From NCBI RefSeq assembly GCF_023273855.1, contig NZ_CP096884.1:1488001-1552000 (forward strand): a stretch of 64,000 bases of DNA, written 5' to 3'. The notes beneath the pieces are model-generated. The model had not been told where the DNA came from. It did not search any database and saw only the letters and a list, made by a program, of their open reading frames with translations. Below are positions 51,116 through 60,906 of this stretch, piece by piece (position 1 is the stretch's first letter; each line of letters starts with the position of its first letter). This DNA comes from Seonamhaeicola sp. ML3 (GTDB taxonomy: Bacteria > Bacteroidota > Bacteroidia > Flavobacteriales > Flavobacteriaceae). Position numbers and translations under genes: made by a program.

Positions 51116-51835
51116 TTAATTAAAAACCTGATTAAATATTTTTAGCGACTTTGGGTGTTTAAAATTACCCAAATGTAGTTCAAAATATAGCAAAATCATA
51201 TTTAAAAACGACTGTCTTTGTTGTGAATTGATCTTTACATTAGAAAGTTTATCAAATGTTGTGCCTAAGAGTGTTTTTAAGAGTGTTAAATTATCGCCCG
51301 AAATGCAATATTTATTAGTTTTTTCAAATTCAAATATTCCCTCATTGAGGTTAAAGAAATCACATTCTATGTTACTTGTGTCTGGGTAGAATCCTAGATA
51401 TTTGGTAAGGTTTAATAAAAACAGTAAATGAAAGTTTGCATAGTCTGAATGTGAATCCAGCCATAACAGGGTTGTTTCGATATAGCTAAATAACGTCTCG
51501 TTTTGTTCTTCCTCCTGTAAAGCACTAGATAGAATTTCTGCCAAAAACATCACAATAGAACTTTTCAGGACATTGGAATGTAAATTAGAATAAATGTAAT
51601 TTGGTTTAGTTTCTTTAATGGTTTGAAGCGAACGATTGTTTTTGTATTGAATAACAAGTTGTAAATTGGATAATAATTGATAATACGCTGCTTTAGCATT
51701 CCCTTTTTTACTTCTTAAAACCCCTTTAATTATAAAGCTCAATATGCCGTATTGTTCTGTATAGCATTTTACGATAAGATCGTAATCTTTATATTTTATT
51801 TTAGATAAAACAATGGCTTTAGTAGCGGTTAGCAT
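51116..51835 (-). CDS. recO: DNA repair protein RecO
   Basis: A 239-residue protein with an N-terminal OB fold (TKAIVLSKIKYKDYDLIVKCYTEQYGILSFIIKGVLRSK) and a helical C-terminal domain. It helps load RecA with RecR. The zinc-cysteine cluster of longer RecO proteins is not obvious. Its start overlaps the porZ stop by one base (TAATG), and it ends 3 bases before the TonB receptor gene. Confidence 0.94.
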   Translation of the reverse strand: MLTATKAIVLSKIKYKDYDLIVKCYTEQYGILSFIIKGVLRSKKGNAKAAYYQLLSNLQLVIQYKNNRSLQTIKETKPNYIYSNLHSNVLKSSIVMFLAEILSSALQEEEQNETLFSYIETTLLWLDSHSDYANFHLLFLLNLTKYLGFYPDTSNIECDFFNLNEGIFEFEKTNKYCISGDNLTLLKTLLGTTFDKLSNVKINSQQRQSFLNMILLYFELHLGNFKHPKSLKIFNQVFN

Positions 51836-54177
51836 TACCTTACGACCATTAATTTAATGACTCTAGTTTCTAAGGTGTCTAAGTCGGAAAGCATTATTAA
51901 ATACACACCCGAAGCTACTACATTATTAGCGAGGTTTTTACCATTCCAGAAAGCGGTGCCACCATCTATCTCGAGATTGAAACCTCTGTAGCGCTGATTC
52001 ACTCTAGATTGAGCTTCGGCAACTAAGTTACCTTCTATATCCGTTATTTTAATATTTACATTTTCTGAAATATCCTTGATTTTTACTCTATCATCAACAA
52101 TATTAAAACCAGGCCTTACAGGGTTTGGATAGGCATAGGCGTTGGTGAGATCCTCAAAAGGATTTGACCCTCCAGATTTAAAAGAAACAAGGCCCTTGCT
52201 CGTTGCTATATAGACTATGCCATTTGCATCGTCTAGCGATATGTCATTTATGGCATCAGAAGGTAATGGAGAGTTGTTTTTTGTGAAATGGAAAATGGTA
52301 TTTTGTCCATTTGGAGAAAAGTAGAATAGACCAGAGTCTGCTGTTCCTACCCATTTATTGTTGGATCCATCTACCTTTATATCGGTTATAAATTGTTGAA
52401 ATAGAAGTTCCTTGGCAATACCATCTTCTTCGATTATAATGTTCTCAACCCTTGTGTTTTCATCTTCGAAAAAATTCGAAGTATTAAACAAAACGCGAAG
52501 ACCTTCAAGGGTTCCTATCCACAAGTTATTTCTATTATCAAGAGCCAACGCTTTCACATATTCTGTAGGCATATTTTGCTCTTCGGTCGCTAAATTTTTT
52601 ATTTGGGTATTTCCTGTATTTGAAAAACCAATAAGACCAAATTCATAAGACCCCAGCCATTTTGTGCCATCTTCAGAAATAACAATATCCCCAAAACCAT
52701 TATTGTCAAAAGGATCTGTGATTATTTCATCTAAGGAAAAGGACTGCCACTGGTTGTTTCTTGGGTTGTAGGACTTAAGGTGGTTGTCAACTAACCCTGT
52801 AGTAACCCATAAAACACCACTATTATCAAATGCAGACGCACCAACTCTTATATCTACATAGTTGGGGTCATTAGGCAATATTAAAGATTCTAAGCCACTA
52901 TTTTGTTCATTAAAAAGGTTGGTAGGAATATCTTCATTTACTTCAAGTAGGCCACTAAAGAATGAACTAATAAAGGCTTGGTTGTTATTGTTAGGATTTA
53001 TAGCAATATTGTTAAGGCATTTAGCCTCAATGACATCACTATAAGGTGTGTTTAACCATTCCCCATTTTTAAGCCGACTAAAACCTCTATCGTTTAATGG
53101 GTATGGATTATAAAAAATATCGTATTCTCCATAGGTAACCCAAACACCCTCGCTGTCTGTTTGTAATGAAAATGGGATGTTCATTAGAGGACCATCTGGA
53201 TGAATACTCTCAAAAGAAATGGGGTTATTTATACTTGTTTTTAAGAGTCCAAAGTCTGTAGTTCCTATGTATATATTTTCATTAACCACTAATGTTGAAA
53301 CATATTGGGTTAAATAATCTGAGACAACAGGTATTTCGTTAATGAGATTTAAGTTGGAATCATAAACATAACCTGTATTTCTGGTTGTTACAGTTATATA
53401 CTCCTCTGATGCTTTTAAGCTTAAAGGAACGTCTGGATACGAAAAAAGTTGGTTTAAGGTTTCATTGGTAATATCGTAAACGTTTCGGTTTGTATTTATA
53501 GTAAATAACTGATTGCTATTAGCTTCTAAAAAAAGAAAGCTACCAGGGAAGAGTACTTGCCAATTTTGAAAATTAATCAAATTAGGGTTGTCTACTTGGG
53601 CCTTTCTAAGACCATTTCCATTGGGACAAGCAGCGTAAATAGTATTATTAAAAACCACGGTTTGATTTACTGGTATTTGGCTTCCGTTATCGCCAATGAT
53701 GTAGGTATCGCCAAATTCCATTTTTTCCAAATCGAAAACAGAAATCCCAAAGTTGGTAGATATATAAATAACGTTTTCATAAGAAAAAAAGTGATTTATT
53801 CTTTTACTGGTTGGAGGTATGGTAGTTTTTTCAATAATATCTACAACAGATAAAACATCATCACCATTATCGAAAAAGATTTCTATTAAACCGTTTTCGT
53901 ATCCTATAATGAGTAATTCATAAGTCTCACTATAGTATAATGTAGATATACTTTCTCCAGACAGGCCATTTATGGTATTGAATTCTTCAATGGTATTCGT
54001 TAGAGTATCATAGCTAAAAACAGCATTATCTGCGGCAGCATAAATTTTATCTCCACCAGTTGTGATTTCGGTTATCTCGAAATAAGAAAAATGACCAGTC
54101 CATTTAGAGGAAAAGTCCTGACTAGAAACTACCAAGGTTAAGAAAAGGAATAAAAGCGTAGAGCGTACTTTTTTCAT
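51835..54177 (-). CDS. porZ: PorZ-like type IX secretion accessory protein
   Basis: A 780-residue exported protein (signal MKKVRSTLLFLFLTLVVSSQ). Two beta-propeller blocks with WVGT/LWIGTL-type repeats (for example NRNNLWIGTLEGLRVLF, NNKWVGTADSGLFYFSP) are followed by a C-terminal Ig-like/T9SS-type domain (YPNPVRPGFNIVDDRVKI...ASGVYLIMLSDLDTLETRVIKL). This matches PorZ, a surface protein needed for attaching cargo to anionic LPS. It is first of the porZ-recO-TonB receptor unit. Confidence 0.9.
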   Translation of the reverse strand: MKKVRSTLLFLFLTLVVSSQDFSSKWTGHFSYFEITEITTGGDKIYAAADNAVFSYDTLTNTIEEFNTINGLSGESISTLYYSETYELLIIGYENGLIEIFFDNGDDVLSVVDIIEKTTIPPTSKRINHFFSYENVIYISTNFGISVFDLEKMEFGDTYIIGDNGSQIPVNQTVVFNNTIYAACPNGNGLRKAQVDNPNLINFQNWQVLFPGSFLFLEANSNQLFTINTNRNVYDITNETLNQLFSYPDVPLSLKASEEYITVTTRNTGYVYDSNLNLINEIPVVSDYLTQYVSTLVVNENIYIGTTDFGLLKTSINNPISFESIHPDGPLMNIPFSLQTDSEGVWVTYGEYDIFYNPYPLNDRGFSRLKNGEWLNTPYSDVIEAKCLNNIAINPNNNNQAFISSFFSGLLEVNEDIPTNLFNEQNSGLESLILPNDPNYVDIRVGASAFDNSGVLWVTTGLVDNHLKSYNPRNNQWQSFSLDEIITDPFDNNGFGDIVISEDGTKWLGSYEFGLIGFSNTGNTQIKNLATEEQNMPTEYVKALALDNRNNLWIGTLEGLRVLFNTSNFFEDENTRVENIIIEEDGIAKELLFQQFITDIKVDGSNNKWVGTADSGLFYFSPNGQNTIFHFTKNNSPLPSDAINDISLDDANGIVYIATSKGLVSFKSGGSNPFEDLTNAYAYPNPVRPGFNIVDDRVKIKDISENVNIKITDIEGNLVAEAQSRVNQRYRGFNLEIDGGTAFWNGKNLANNVVASGVYLIMLSDLDTLETRVIKLMVVR

Positions 54178-54225
54178 ATATTTTCCAAAATTAAGATATA
54201 TTTATGACTAACGTATTTTTCTCTT

Positions 54226-54233
54226 CAAAAATA
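54226..54233 (-). promoter_or_regulatory. -7 element upstream of porZ
   Basis: TATTTTTG on the minus strand fits TAnnTTTG, 49 bases before the start codon. Confidence 0.45.
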
Positions 54234-54242
54234 TACCTAAAC

Positions 54243-54272
54243 AAAAAAAGCTTCCTTTTAGGGAAGCTTTTC
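54243..54272 (-). terminator. Terminator after gdhA
   Basis: AAAAGCTTCCC / GGAAGCTTTTTTT hairpin with a small loop and a T run on the minus strand, 20 bases after the gdhA stop. Confidence 0.85.
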
Positions 54273-54291
54273 TAATACATAATTTGAAAGT

Positions 54292-55635
54292 TTACACGAT
54301 ACCCTGTGCTAACATAGCATCTGCTACTTTAACAAAACCAGCGATATTAGCGCCTTTCACATAGTCTATGTAACCATCTTCTTCCTTGCCATATTCAATA
54401 CAAGAGTCGTGGATATTAGCCATAATCTCTTTGAGTTTAAGGTCTACCTCCTCTCTAGTCCAGTTAAATCTTAGCGAATTTTGAGTCATTTCTAGACCAG
54501 ATGTAGCTACACCACCTGCATTAGAAGCTTTACCTGGTGCAAATAAAATTTTTGCCTTGTGAAATGCATTAATAGCTCCATTAGTAGATGGCATATTGGC
54601 GCCTTCGCTTACACAAGTACACCCATTCTTTAACAGGGTACTAGCATCTTTTTCAGTGAGTTCGTTTTGGGTAGCACAAGGCAAAGCAATATCGCACTTT
54701 ACGGCCCATGGTGTTTTTCCTTCGTGATATTCCGCTTTTGGAAATTTTTCAACATATGCTTTTATCCTACCTCGTTTTACATTCTTCAATTCCATTACAA
54801 AGGCCAACTTTTCTGCATCGATACCATCTTTGTCGTATATAAATCCAGAAGAATCTGAAAGTGTTAGAACTTTACCTCCCAATTGAATGACTTTTTCGGC
54901 CGCATACTGTGCCACATTTCCAGAGCCAGAGATGACCACATTTTTATCTTTTATGGAGTCATTTTTGGTTTTTAGCATGTTTTCTGCAAAATAAACAGTC
55001 CCATAACCTGTAGCTTCGGGTCTAATTTTAGATCCACCCCAAGACAAGCCCTTGCCTGTTAAAACTCCGGTAAAACCGTTGCTTATTTTCTTGTACATAC
55101 CAAAAAGAAACCCTATTTCTCTTGCGCCCACACCAATATCACCAGCAGGAACATCTGTGTTGTGCCCAATGTGCCTAAATAGTTCACTCATAAAAGCATG
55201 GCAGAAGCGCATGATTTCGTTATCACTTTTTCCTTTGGGGTTGAAATCACTTCCTCCTTTTCCACCGCCCATAGGCAGTGTTGTAAGACTGTTTTTAAAT
55301 ACCTGTTCGAAAGCTAAAAACTTAAGAATACTAAGGTTAACAGATGGATGAAAACGTAAACCACCTTTGTAAGGGCCTATAGCCGAGTTCATTTGAATTC
55401 TATAACCTCTGTTGACTCTAATTTCACCAGAGTCGTCAACCCAACACACTCTAAAAGTTACAACGCGTTCGGGTTCTACCATTCTTAGTAATATATTCTT
55501 TCCGTAGTAAATATCATGCTTAACTATATAAGGTATTACAGTTTCTGCAACTTCTTCTACTGCTTGTATAAACTCAGGTTCATTGGGATTTCTACTTTTA
55601 ACGTGATCTAAAAATTCATCAATAATACTTTTCAT
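54292..55635 (-). CDS. gdhA: NADP-type glutamate dehydrogenase
   Basis: A 447-residue hexameric-type enzyme forming glutamate from 2-oxoglutarate and ammonium. Seen: GPYKGGLRFHPSVNLS, catalytic-lysine block PMGGGKGGSDFNPKGKSD, PAGDIGVGAREIGFLFG, the cofactor-binding ISGSGNVAQYAAEK and GATSGGV-like GGVATSGLEMTQNS. The length and motifs point to NADP preference of the assimilatory type. It is alone and faces the outer-membrane gene across a shared regulatory region. Confidence 0.97.
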   Translation of the reverse strand: MKSIIDEFLDHVKSRNPNEPEFIQAVEEVAETVIPYIVKHDIYYGKNILLRMVEPERVVTFRVCWVDDSGEIRVNRGYRIQMNSAIGPYKGGLRFHPSVNLSILKFLAFEQVFKNSLTTLPMGGGKGGSDFNPKGKSDNEIMRFCHAFMSELFRHIGHNTDVPAGDIGVGAREIGFLFGMYKKISNGFTGVLTGKGLSWGGSKIRPEATGYGTVYFAENMLKTKNDSIKDKNVVISGSGNVAQYAAEKVIQLGGKVLTLSDSSGFIYDKDGIDAEKLAFVMELKNVKRGRIKAYVEKFPKAEYHEGKTPWAVKCDIALPCATQNELTEKDASTLLKNGCTCVSEGANMPSTNGAINAFHKAKILFAPGKASNAGGVATSGLEMTQNSLRFNWTREEVDLKLKEIMANIHDSCIEYGKEEDGYIDYVKGANIAGFVKVADAMLAQGIV

Positions 55636-55677
55636 ACGTATAATTTTTTATTTTGAAAAAAACATAGCATTTTAAAA

Positions 55678-55685
55678 CAAATATA
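55678..55685 (-). promoter_or_regulatory. -7 element of gdhA
   Basis: TATATTTG on the minus strand fits TAnnTTTG, 43 bases before the gdhA start. Confidence 0.55.
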
Positions 55686-55766
55686 CATTATATGTAAAAA
55701 ATATGTTGTTTTTTTTAGAATTTCGCAATATTTATTTTTTTAAATATTCGTTAAAGTTACAGATAT

Positions 55767-55796
55767 TTGATTGTTACATGGGTTTTTATATATTTG
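55767..55796 (+). promoter_or_regulatory. Promoter of the outer-membrane-type gene
   Basis: TTG (55767-55769) and TATATTTG (55789-55796) with a 19-base spacer are an excellent match to the Bacteroidota promoter. Confidence 0.75.
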
Positions 55797-55831
55797 TTCT
55801 AAATAGATGCCTCCAAAAATGACACCTTATT

Positions 55832-56632
55832 ATGCTTAACTTGAAACACTTAGCTTCAACATTATGCTTGCTTATACTTTGTTTTAAGGCAAGTGCACAA
55901 TTAGGCTTTTCTCATGAATTAGGAGTTATTACCGGTCCCTTGCAAATGCGATCAGATTTTGGACTAAGAGATGAAACCGAAACAAATTTTGGTAACTCGG
56001 GCTTTGGTGTCGGTATTGTGCACTATATAAATTTCTCTATAAGAGCCGATTGTAATTGTTACTCTACAGATACTTATTTTAATGATCATTTTAAAATAAG
56101 AAATGAAATATCATGGAATAGAACAAATCTAGAGCATTTTGGAACATTAGTGGACCCAAGCAGAACTTCTGTGAATGCAAATCAGTTACGTGGACATACA
56201 GGGGTATCTAATAATCTCGATATAGGTACACAATTAGAGTTTTTTCCTTTAAGTATTCGTTCATTTCAAGCATTTGCTTACAGAGTTGCACCCTATGTGA
56301 GCTTAGGTGTTCATTACACTTCTTATACGCCAAAGGCTACTACCACCTATGCTAATCCGGATCCAATGGCGATTGGAGATATTACAGATGCTAGTAATTT
56401 TTATTCGGGTTGGGCTCCAGGTTCGGTAAACGTTAATCCAGGAAGCACATGGTCTGTGGTAACAAGTGTAGGTATGCGTTATAAGGTCACAGAATACTCC
56501 GATTTATTACTGGATTTAAGATGGCAGTACTACTTTAGTGACTGGGTAGATGGTCTGAATCACCAACTAGAATCCAATAAATTCAACGATTGGTTAGTTT
56601 GGTTAAACGTTGGTTATATCGTTTACCTTTAA
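55832..56632 (+). CDS. Outer-membrane barrel-type protein (THC0290_0291-like)
   Basis: A 266-residue exported protein (signal MLNLKHLASTLCLLILCFKASAQ). Alternating hydrophobic strands and an aromatic C-terminus (LVWLNVGYIVYL) suggest an outer-membrane beta barrel. Two cysteines lie close together in DCNCYSTDTYF. It resembles the flavobacterial family named THC0290_0291, often next to gdhA, but the function is not known. The start is set by the strong promoter 36 bases upstream and the signal peptide. Confidence 0.75.
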   Translation: MLNLKHLASTLCLLILCFKASAQLGFSHELGVITGPLQMRSDFGLRDETETNFGNSGFGVGIVHYINFSIRADCNCYSTDTYFNDHFKIRNEISWNRTNLEHFGTLVDPSRTSVNANQLRGHTGVSNNLDIGTQLEFFPLSIRSFQAFAYRVAPYVSLGVHYTSYTPKATTTYANPDPMAIGDITDASNFYSGWAPGSVNVNPGSTWSVVTSVGMRYKVTEYSDLLLDLRWQYYFSDWVDGLNHQLESNKFNDWLVWLNVGYIVYL

Positions 56633-56641
56633 AGTAATTAG

Positions 56642-57100
56642 TTACAATACTTTAAGCTGTGACATAACGATTCCCAAATGCATGCCTTCGTGAAATAGTA
56701 TAAATTGAAGAGCCTCATCAATATTGGTTAAAGTATTTCCCGTAGTTGAAACCGTATATTCTTTAAAATTTTTGAATGATTCTTTACTGTAAAGCTCCGA
56801 GGTATTTTTAACCGTAGTTTCAAGCAGGTCTTTAATTAGGTTTACTTCCTGTTGGTCTACAGGACCTTCGGGCTGTGATCCCTTTTTATATTTTTCTATA
56901 AGGTCATCACTTACCATAGGTTTTAAACCAGACAGTCTGTGTGCCAATAGTTGCTCAGTAACAAGAATATGTCCTATGTTCCAAATAATATTATTCTTAG
57001 AACCATTGGGGATTTTATTTAAGTTTTCAAGAGAGGTGTTTTCTAATATTTTTTTGAAAGATTTTCGTGTATTCTGTAATACTTCTAAAGGGAAAGCCAT
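56642..57100 (-). CDS. DinB-family metal-binding protein
   Basis: A 152-residue four-helix DinB/YfiT-type protein: first ligand region NNIIWNIGHILVTEQLLAHRLSG and C-terminal HEGMHLGIVMSQLK supply the three metal-binding histidines. Such proteins act as thiol-transfer or hydrolytic enzymes. It is convergent with the upstream outer-membrane gene (9 bases apart). Confidence 0.9.
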   Translation of the reverse strand: MAFPLEVLQNTRKSFKKILENTSLENLNKIPNGSKNNIIWNIGHILVTEQLLAHRLSGLKPMVSDDLIEKYKKGSQPEGPVDQQEVNLIKDLLETTVKNTSELYSKESFKNFKEYTVSTTGNTLTNIDEALQFILFHEGMHLGIVMSQLKVL

Positions 57101-57126
57101 GATATTTATTTTTGGGATAAATATAG

Positions 57127-57155
57127 TTGAAATGATAGAATTGAGCTTATTTTTG
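57127..57155 (+). promoter_or_regulatory. Promoter of the ArsC-like gene
   Basis: TTG (57127-57129) and TATTTTTG (57148-57155) with an 18-base spacer fit the consensus, 18 bases before the start codon. Confidence 0.6.
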
Positions 57156-57173
57156 TTTTAAATAGTTTACCCA

Positions 57174-57524
57174 ATGAAAAAAGTATATTATCTGAAAACA
57201 TGTAATACATGTACAAGAATTTTAAAGGAACTGAATCTTTCATCAGAGTTTATTTTACAGGATATAAAGGCTGAACCTATAACAACTGGACAGTTGGACG
57301 AGATGTATGCGCTTTCGGGAAGTTACGAAGCTTTGTTTAGTAAGCGTTCTAAACTATACAAAGAGATGGGCTTAAAAGACCAAACCCTCTCAGAAAAGGA
57401 TTTTAGGTATTATATTCTTGAACACTATACGTTTTTAAGCCGACCAGTTTTTATTATTGATGAAAAGATTTTTATTGGGAATTCAAAAAAAAATATTGAA
57501 GCTGTAAAACATGCTTTAAGCTAA
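57174..57524 (+). CDS. ArsC/Spx-family thioredoxin-fold protein
   Basis: A 116-residue protein with the CxxC-containing start VYYLKTCNTCTRILKELN and the cis-Pro segment FLSRPVFIIDEKIFIGNSKKNIE of the ArsC/Spx family. The usual Arg pattern after the cis-proline is not a clear match to true arsenate reductases, so this may be a Spx/YffB-like redox or regulatory protein. Single gene. Confidence 0.85.
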   Translation: MKKVYYLKTCNTCTRILKELNLSSEFILQDIKAEPITTGQLDEMYALSGSYEALFSKRSKLYKEMGLKDQTLSEKDFRYYILEHYTFLSRPVFIIDEKIFIGNSKKNIEAVKHALS

Positions 57525-57883
57525 GTTGTTCTTCTTCCTTGATTGACCATAATTTTAACAGTTTCATACTGGTGCGCAAACAGCACAATTTAATATCAAC
57601 TTAGGTATGAAAAAATGGTTTTTAATCGATAAATAATTAGTCTTCAGATAATTATTTTTATTTTTTTCAAGTTTTTTAAAATGCTTTGTACACTTGAGTT
57701 AAAGATAGCTTCAAAGATTATTTTTTAGAGCATGTGCCCATACCGTTTATTCGATTGGTACAGTTATTGAATTTTATTAGGAGATTTATTGTAACATTAA
57801 GCATGTGAACGAATTGCATATGTTAAAATTTGTTATATTTAAAATCCAATGCTATTGTTAAACTCTTAAATTAATCCTAACAC
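57525..57883. other. 359-base gap before the exported hydrolase cluster
   Basis: No gene of useful length was found. It probably holds the promoter and control region of the cluster that begins at 57884, but no TAnnTTTG box is clear: the nearest is TTATATTTAAAAT at about 57831-57843. No hairpin or repeat was recognised. Confidence 0.55.
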
Positions 57884-59428
57884 ATGAAAAAGGTTTTTAT
57901 ATCCCTATCCATATCCCTATTATTTGTAATAAATTCTGTTTGGTCTCAAGATAAAGAACCGCCTTTACAATATCCTTTTGAAGAAACGGGTGTTGAGATG
58001 CCAAGAGGCGTCTACGGGACAGACGATCGTAAAGAAGTAAAAGATGCCAACGGCATAGCAGATTTTGTAAGAGCAACGGCCGTTATGATCAATAAAAAAG
58101 ATATTGTTGGCAATAGGGTTTATGGTTACACGCTACGCGAATTGCTTAAATTTCGTTTTAAAAGCTCGAATTTCGATGATAATATTAAGTTTTTAGATCA
58201 GCCTACAAGTGCCATGTGTACGGGCTTTTTAATTGCACCAGATATCTTGGCAACAGCAGGGCATTGTATCAAGGAGTTAAAGGATGCTAAAGATTTTGTT
58301 TGGGTATTCGATTATACTAACGAGTTGAAATACAATAAAGCATTCAAGTACATTGAAATCGACCCTAAAAATGTTTATGAGGTAACAGAAGTTATTCGTG
58401 CTAAATTGGATGATAGAACAGTCGATGATTATTCATTTTTAAGGTTAAATAGAAAATCTGAAAGAGCACCTTACAGATTCAGGACTAGTGGTAAGGTTGG
58501 GCTTTATTCTAAAGTAAACACCATAGGAAGCCCTACGGGACTACCTTTAAAATATGCGGATAATGCTAAAGTCGTAGACGACAGTAAACCCACTTGGTTC
58601 AAGAATAGTATAGATACCTTTCCAGGTAACTCAGGTGGGCCTGTTTTCAATACCAATGGTTTTATAGAAGGCATACATGTGCGAGGTGCTGTTACACAAG
58701 GACAAAATGGTACATTTACAGGAGATTATAAATACGATGAGGTTTGCGATTGTATAAAAACAGTAGAGTTCTACAGCGCTTATTTTACAGCGGGAGCACA
58801 GGCACATCGTATTACATCGGTTCCTTATGATATACTGCACAGAGCGATTTATGAAAATATTGAATATGCCATAAAAAACAATTTAAAAGGTCGTCTTAGG
58901 TCATGGCTTATTTATTCATGGATGGTAGACCATGCCTATACAAAAAAACGAGGACGTTTAGAATTGATAGCAGCCAAGTACAATAATCTAGAGGCATTAA
59001 AGCAGATTATTTCCAAATCAAAAAAAGATAATATAGATGTTTACGGAGAAAGCTTGATAAATCAGGCCATAAACAACAGCAATATAGCTATGTTATCTTA
59101 TTTATTGGGTCTAGACATCCCTTATAATGCGAATAGTAGCAAAGCATCATCGTTAATGGTCAAGGCGTTTAAGAATGGAAATTACGATATGGTGTATACC
59201 ATGTTGGATAATGGTTGGAATGTAAATGCTACAGATTACAGTGGCAATAACCTCTTACACATTGCGGCATCTAAAGGCGATATGTCGCTTTTGCGCAAAA
59301 TAGTATCTAAAGGTGTAAGCGCTGGTGCTAAAAATAAAGATGGTAAAAGACCAGAACACATTGCCAAAAAGTATAAAAATAAAGCGGCCCAAAAATATTT
59401 AAAGAAAATACGAAAACAACAAAAGTAA
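57884..59428 (+). CDS. Exported trypsin-like serine protease with ankyrin repeats
   Basis: A 514-residue protein: signal peptide (FISLSISLLFVINSVWSQ), a trypsin/V8-like protease domain with a full triad, His127 (ATAGHCIKE), Asp182 (DDYSFLRLN) and Ser250 (FPGNSGGPVFN), and three or more ankyrin repeats in the last ~160 residues (NGNYDMVYTMLDNGWNVNATDYSGNNLLHIAASKGD). Cys residues 126-128 and elsewhere may form disulfides. First of a four-gene co-directional set of exported hydrolases; the next gene starts 56 bases later. Substrate unknown. Confidence 0.88.
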   Translation: MKKVFISLSISLLFVINSVWSQDKEPPLQYPFEETGVEMPRGVYGTDDRKEVKDANGIADFVRATAVMINKKDIVGNRVYGYTLRELLKFRFKSSNFDDNIKFLDQPTSAMCTGFLIAPDILATAGHCIKELKDAKDFVWVFDYTNELKYNKAFKYIEIDPKNVYEVTEVIRAKLDDRTVDDYSFLRLNRKSERAPYRFRTSGKVGLYSKVNTIGSPTGLPLKYADNAKVVDDSKPTWFKNSIDTFPGNSGGPVFNTNGFIEGIHVRGAVTQGQNGTFTGDYKYDEVCDCIKTVEFYSAYFTAGAQAHRITSVPYDILHRAIYENIEYAIKNNLKGRLRSWLIYSWMVDHAYTKKRGRLELIAAKYNNLEALKQIISKSKKDNIDVYGESLINQAINNSNIAMLSYLLGLDIPYNANSSKASSLMVKAFKNGNYDMVYTMLDNGWNVNATDYSGNNLLHIAASKGDMSLLRKIVSKGVSAGAKNKDGKRPEHIAKKYKNKAAQKYLKKIRKQQK

Positions 59429-59483
59429 AGGGACTCCCTAAGGCCTAAGTTTAGTTTTTGAATTAATATAATTTATTCAGGTT

Positions 59484-60896
59484 TTGAAACAAAAACAACT
59501 TGTAATTTTTGCTGTCATTCTGGTATTATTCATTACCAATTCCGGTTTTGCTCAAACAGGCAATGCGTATTCATGGAATAATGACGAATTGGTTGAATCT
59601 GGAAATTGTTTAAGCAATCAAACTGATTTTAGAGGATTAAAATTAACACAACGTACTAATGAAGACCCTAGTGATGTTAAGGTTTACATTGAAGTTAACT
59701 TTAAGAACAAAATATTTGATAGCATAGATGCTTTCAATAGTTTCGATTTAGAATTTTGGTTACTTTCAATAAGAGCCTTTAAAACGGGAGTTGATTTAAA
59801 AATTACCGTTGTATACACCAATAGTTCAGGAGAACAGGAGCAGTTTTATGCCTTTTGCCTCAAGCATGTTGAACAGCGTGTTAGGGGTGAAGAGACTTCA
59901 GAAAAATCGGAGTATGTAAAGTTGCCGGTTTATTTTGCAACAGATAGAAATAAGGTGGATACTAAAAACTTAAATGAAGCTTTTGGTGTAAAACGGTCTC
60001 ATTTAAAATATGGTATTTGCGAGATTAGTATTCCGTTAAATCATGATTTAGGCAAAGTAGAAAGTCCTTCTATCTGGAAATTGGAATTCTCTGAAGACCC
60101 ATCAAAACATATCATGATTCAAGATATAGATATGTTAGAAAAAGATAAGTTCTTCAGGTCCCTATCTAAAGACATAAAAGCCTCGAAAAACAAAAGTACC
60201 TTTTTGTTTGTTCATGGCTATAACACATCGTTTAGTGAGGCTGCCAAACGTACGGCTCAAATATCACACGACTTATTATTTGAGGGCAAACCCGTTTTCT
60301 ACAGTTGGCCATCGCAAGCTTCTATGTTTAAATATCCTAGAGATGAGGCCAATATAGAATGGGCACGCTACAACATTACAAATTTCTTAGAAGATTATAT
60401 TTCAAAATCTGGTGCTGAAGATATTTATTTAGTTGCCCATAGCATGGGTAATCGAGGTCTAACAAAAGCAATTATTGAGCTCATGAACGAAAAGCCTCAT
60501 TTACGAAAGAACATAAAAGAGATAATCTTGGCCGCTCCAGATATAGATGCCGATGTTTTTAAAAACGACATTGCTCCTAAAATGGCAACGAAAGTTCAGA
60601 AACCAATTACGTTATATGTGTCGTCTGATGATTTGGCTTTAAAAGCTTCTAAAGTACTTCATGGTAATCCAAGAGCAGGAGATTCGGGCGAGCGCTTGGT
60701 TATTGTCAAGGGTGTAGAAACTATCGATGCTTCTGGTATCGATACCAGTTTTTTGAGCCATTCTTACTTCGCAGACACCAATACTATTATTTCAGATATA
60801 TTCGATATTATAAAATCAGGAAAGCGTGCGCTAAATAGAGAACGTCTTAAATTAATGAAACTTTCTGGTGAAATCTATTGGCGCGTTAAAAATTAA
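59484..60896 (+). CDS. Exported DUF900-type alpha/beta hydrolase
   Basis: A 470-residue protein with a signal peptide and a TTG start (MKQKQLVIFAVILVLFITNSGFAQ when read as Met). After an N-terminal ~140-residue domain comes a DUF900 alpha/beta hydrolase: oxyanion region LFVHGYNTSFSEAAKRTAQ, nucleophile Ser320 in YLVAHSMGNRGLTKAI, and an Asp/His pair further on (DIDADVF, LSHSYF). It may cleave lipids, esters or peptides at the envelope. It is 10 bases before the next gene, so coupled translation is likely. Confidence 0.88.
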   Translation: MKQKQLVIFAVILVLFITNSGFAQTGNAYSWNNDELVESGNCLSNQTDFRGLKLTQRTNEDPSDVKVYIEVNFKNKIFDSIDAFNSFDLEFWLLSIRAFKTGVDLKITVVYTNSSGEQEQFYAFCLKHVEQRVRGEETSEKSEYVKLPVYFATDRNKVDTKNLNEAFGVKRSHLKYGICEISIPLNHDLGKVESPSIWKLEFSEDPSKHIMIQDIDMLEKDKFFRSLSKDIKASKNKSTFLFVHGYNTSFSEAAKRTAQISHDLLFEGKPVFYSWPSQASMFKYPRDEANIEWARYNITNFLEDYISKSGAEDIYLVAHSMGNRGLTKAIIELMNEKPHLRKNIKEIILAAPDIDADVFKNDIAPKMATKVQKPITLYVSSDDLALKASKVLHGNPRAGDSGERLVIVKGVETIDASGIDTSFLSHSYFADTNTIISDIFDIIKSGKRALNRERLKLMKLSGEIYWRVKN

Positions 60897-60906
60897 AAAC
60901 TAACAT

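Noticed and set aside
57174-57524. True arsenate reductase of an ars operon
   Set aside because: No arsR, arsB or acr3 genes are nearby, and the family includes Spx/YffB proteins of other roles.
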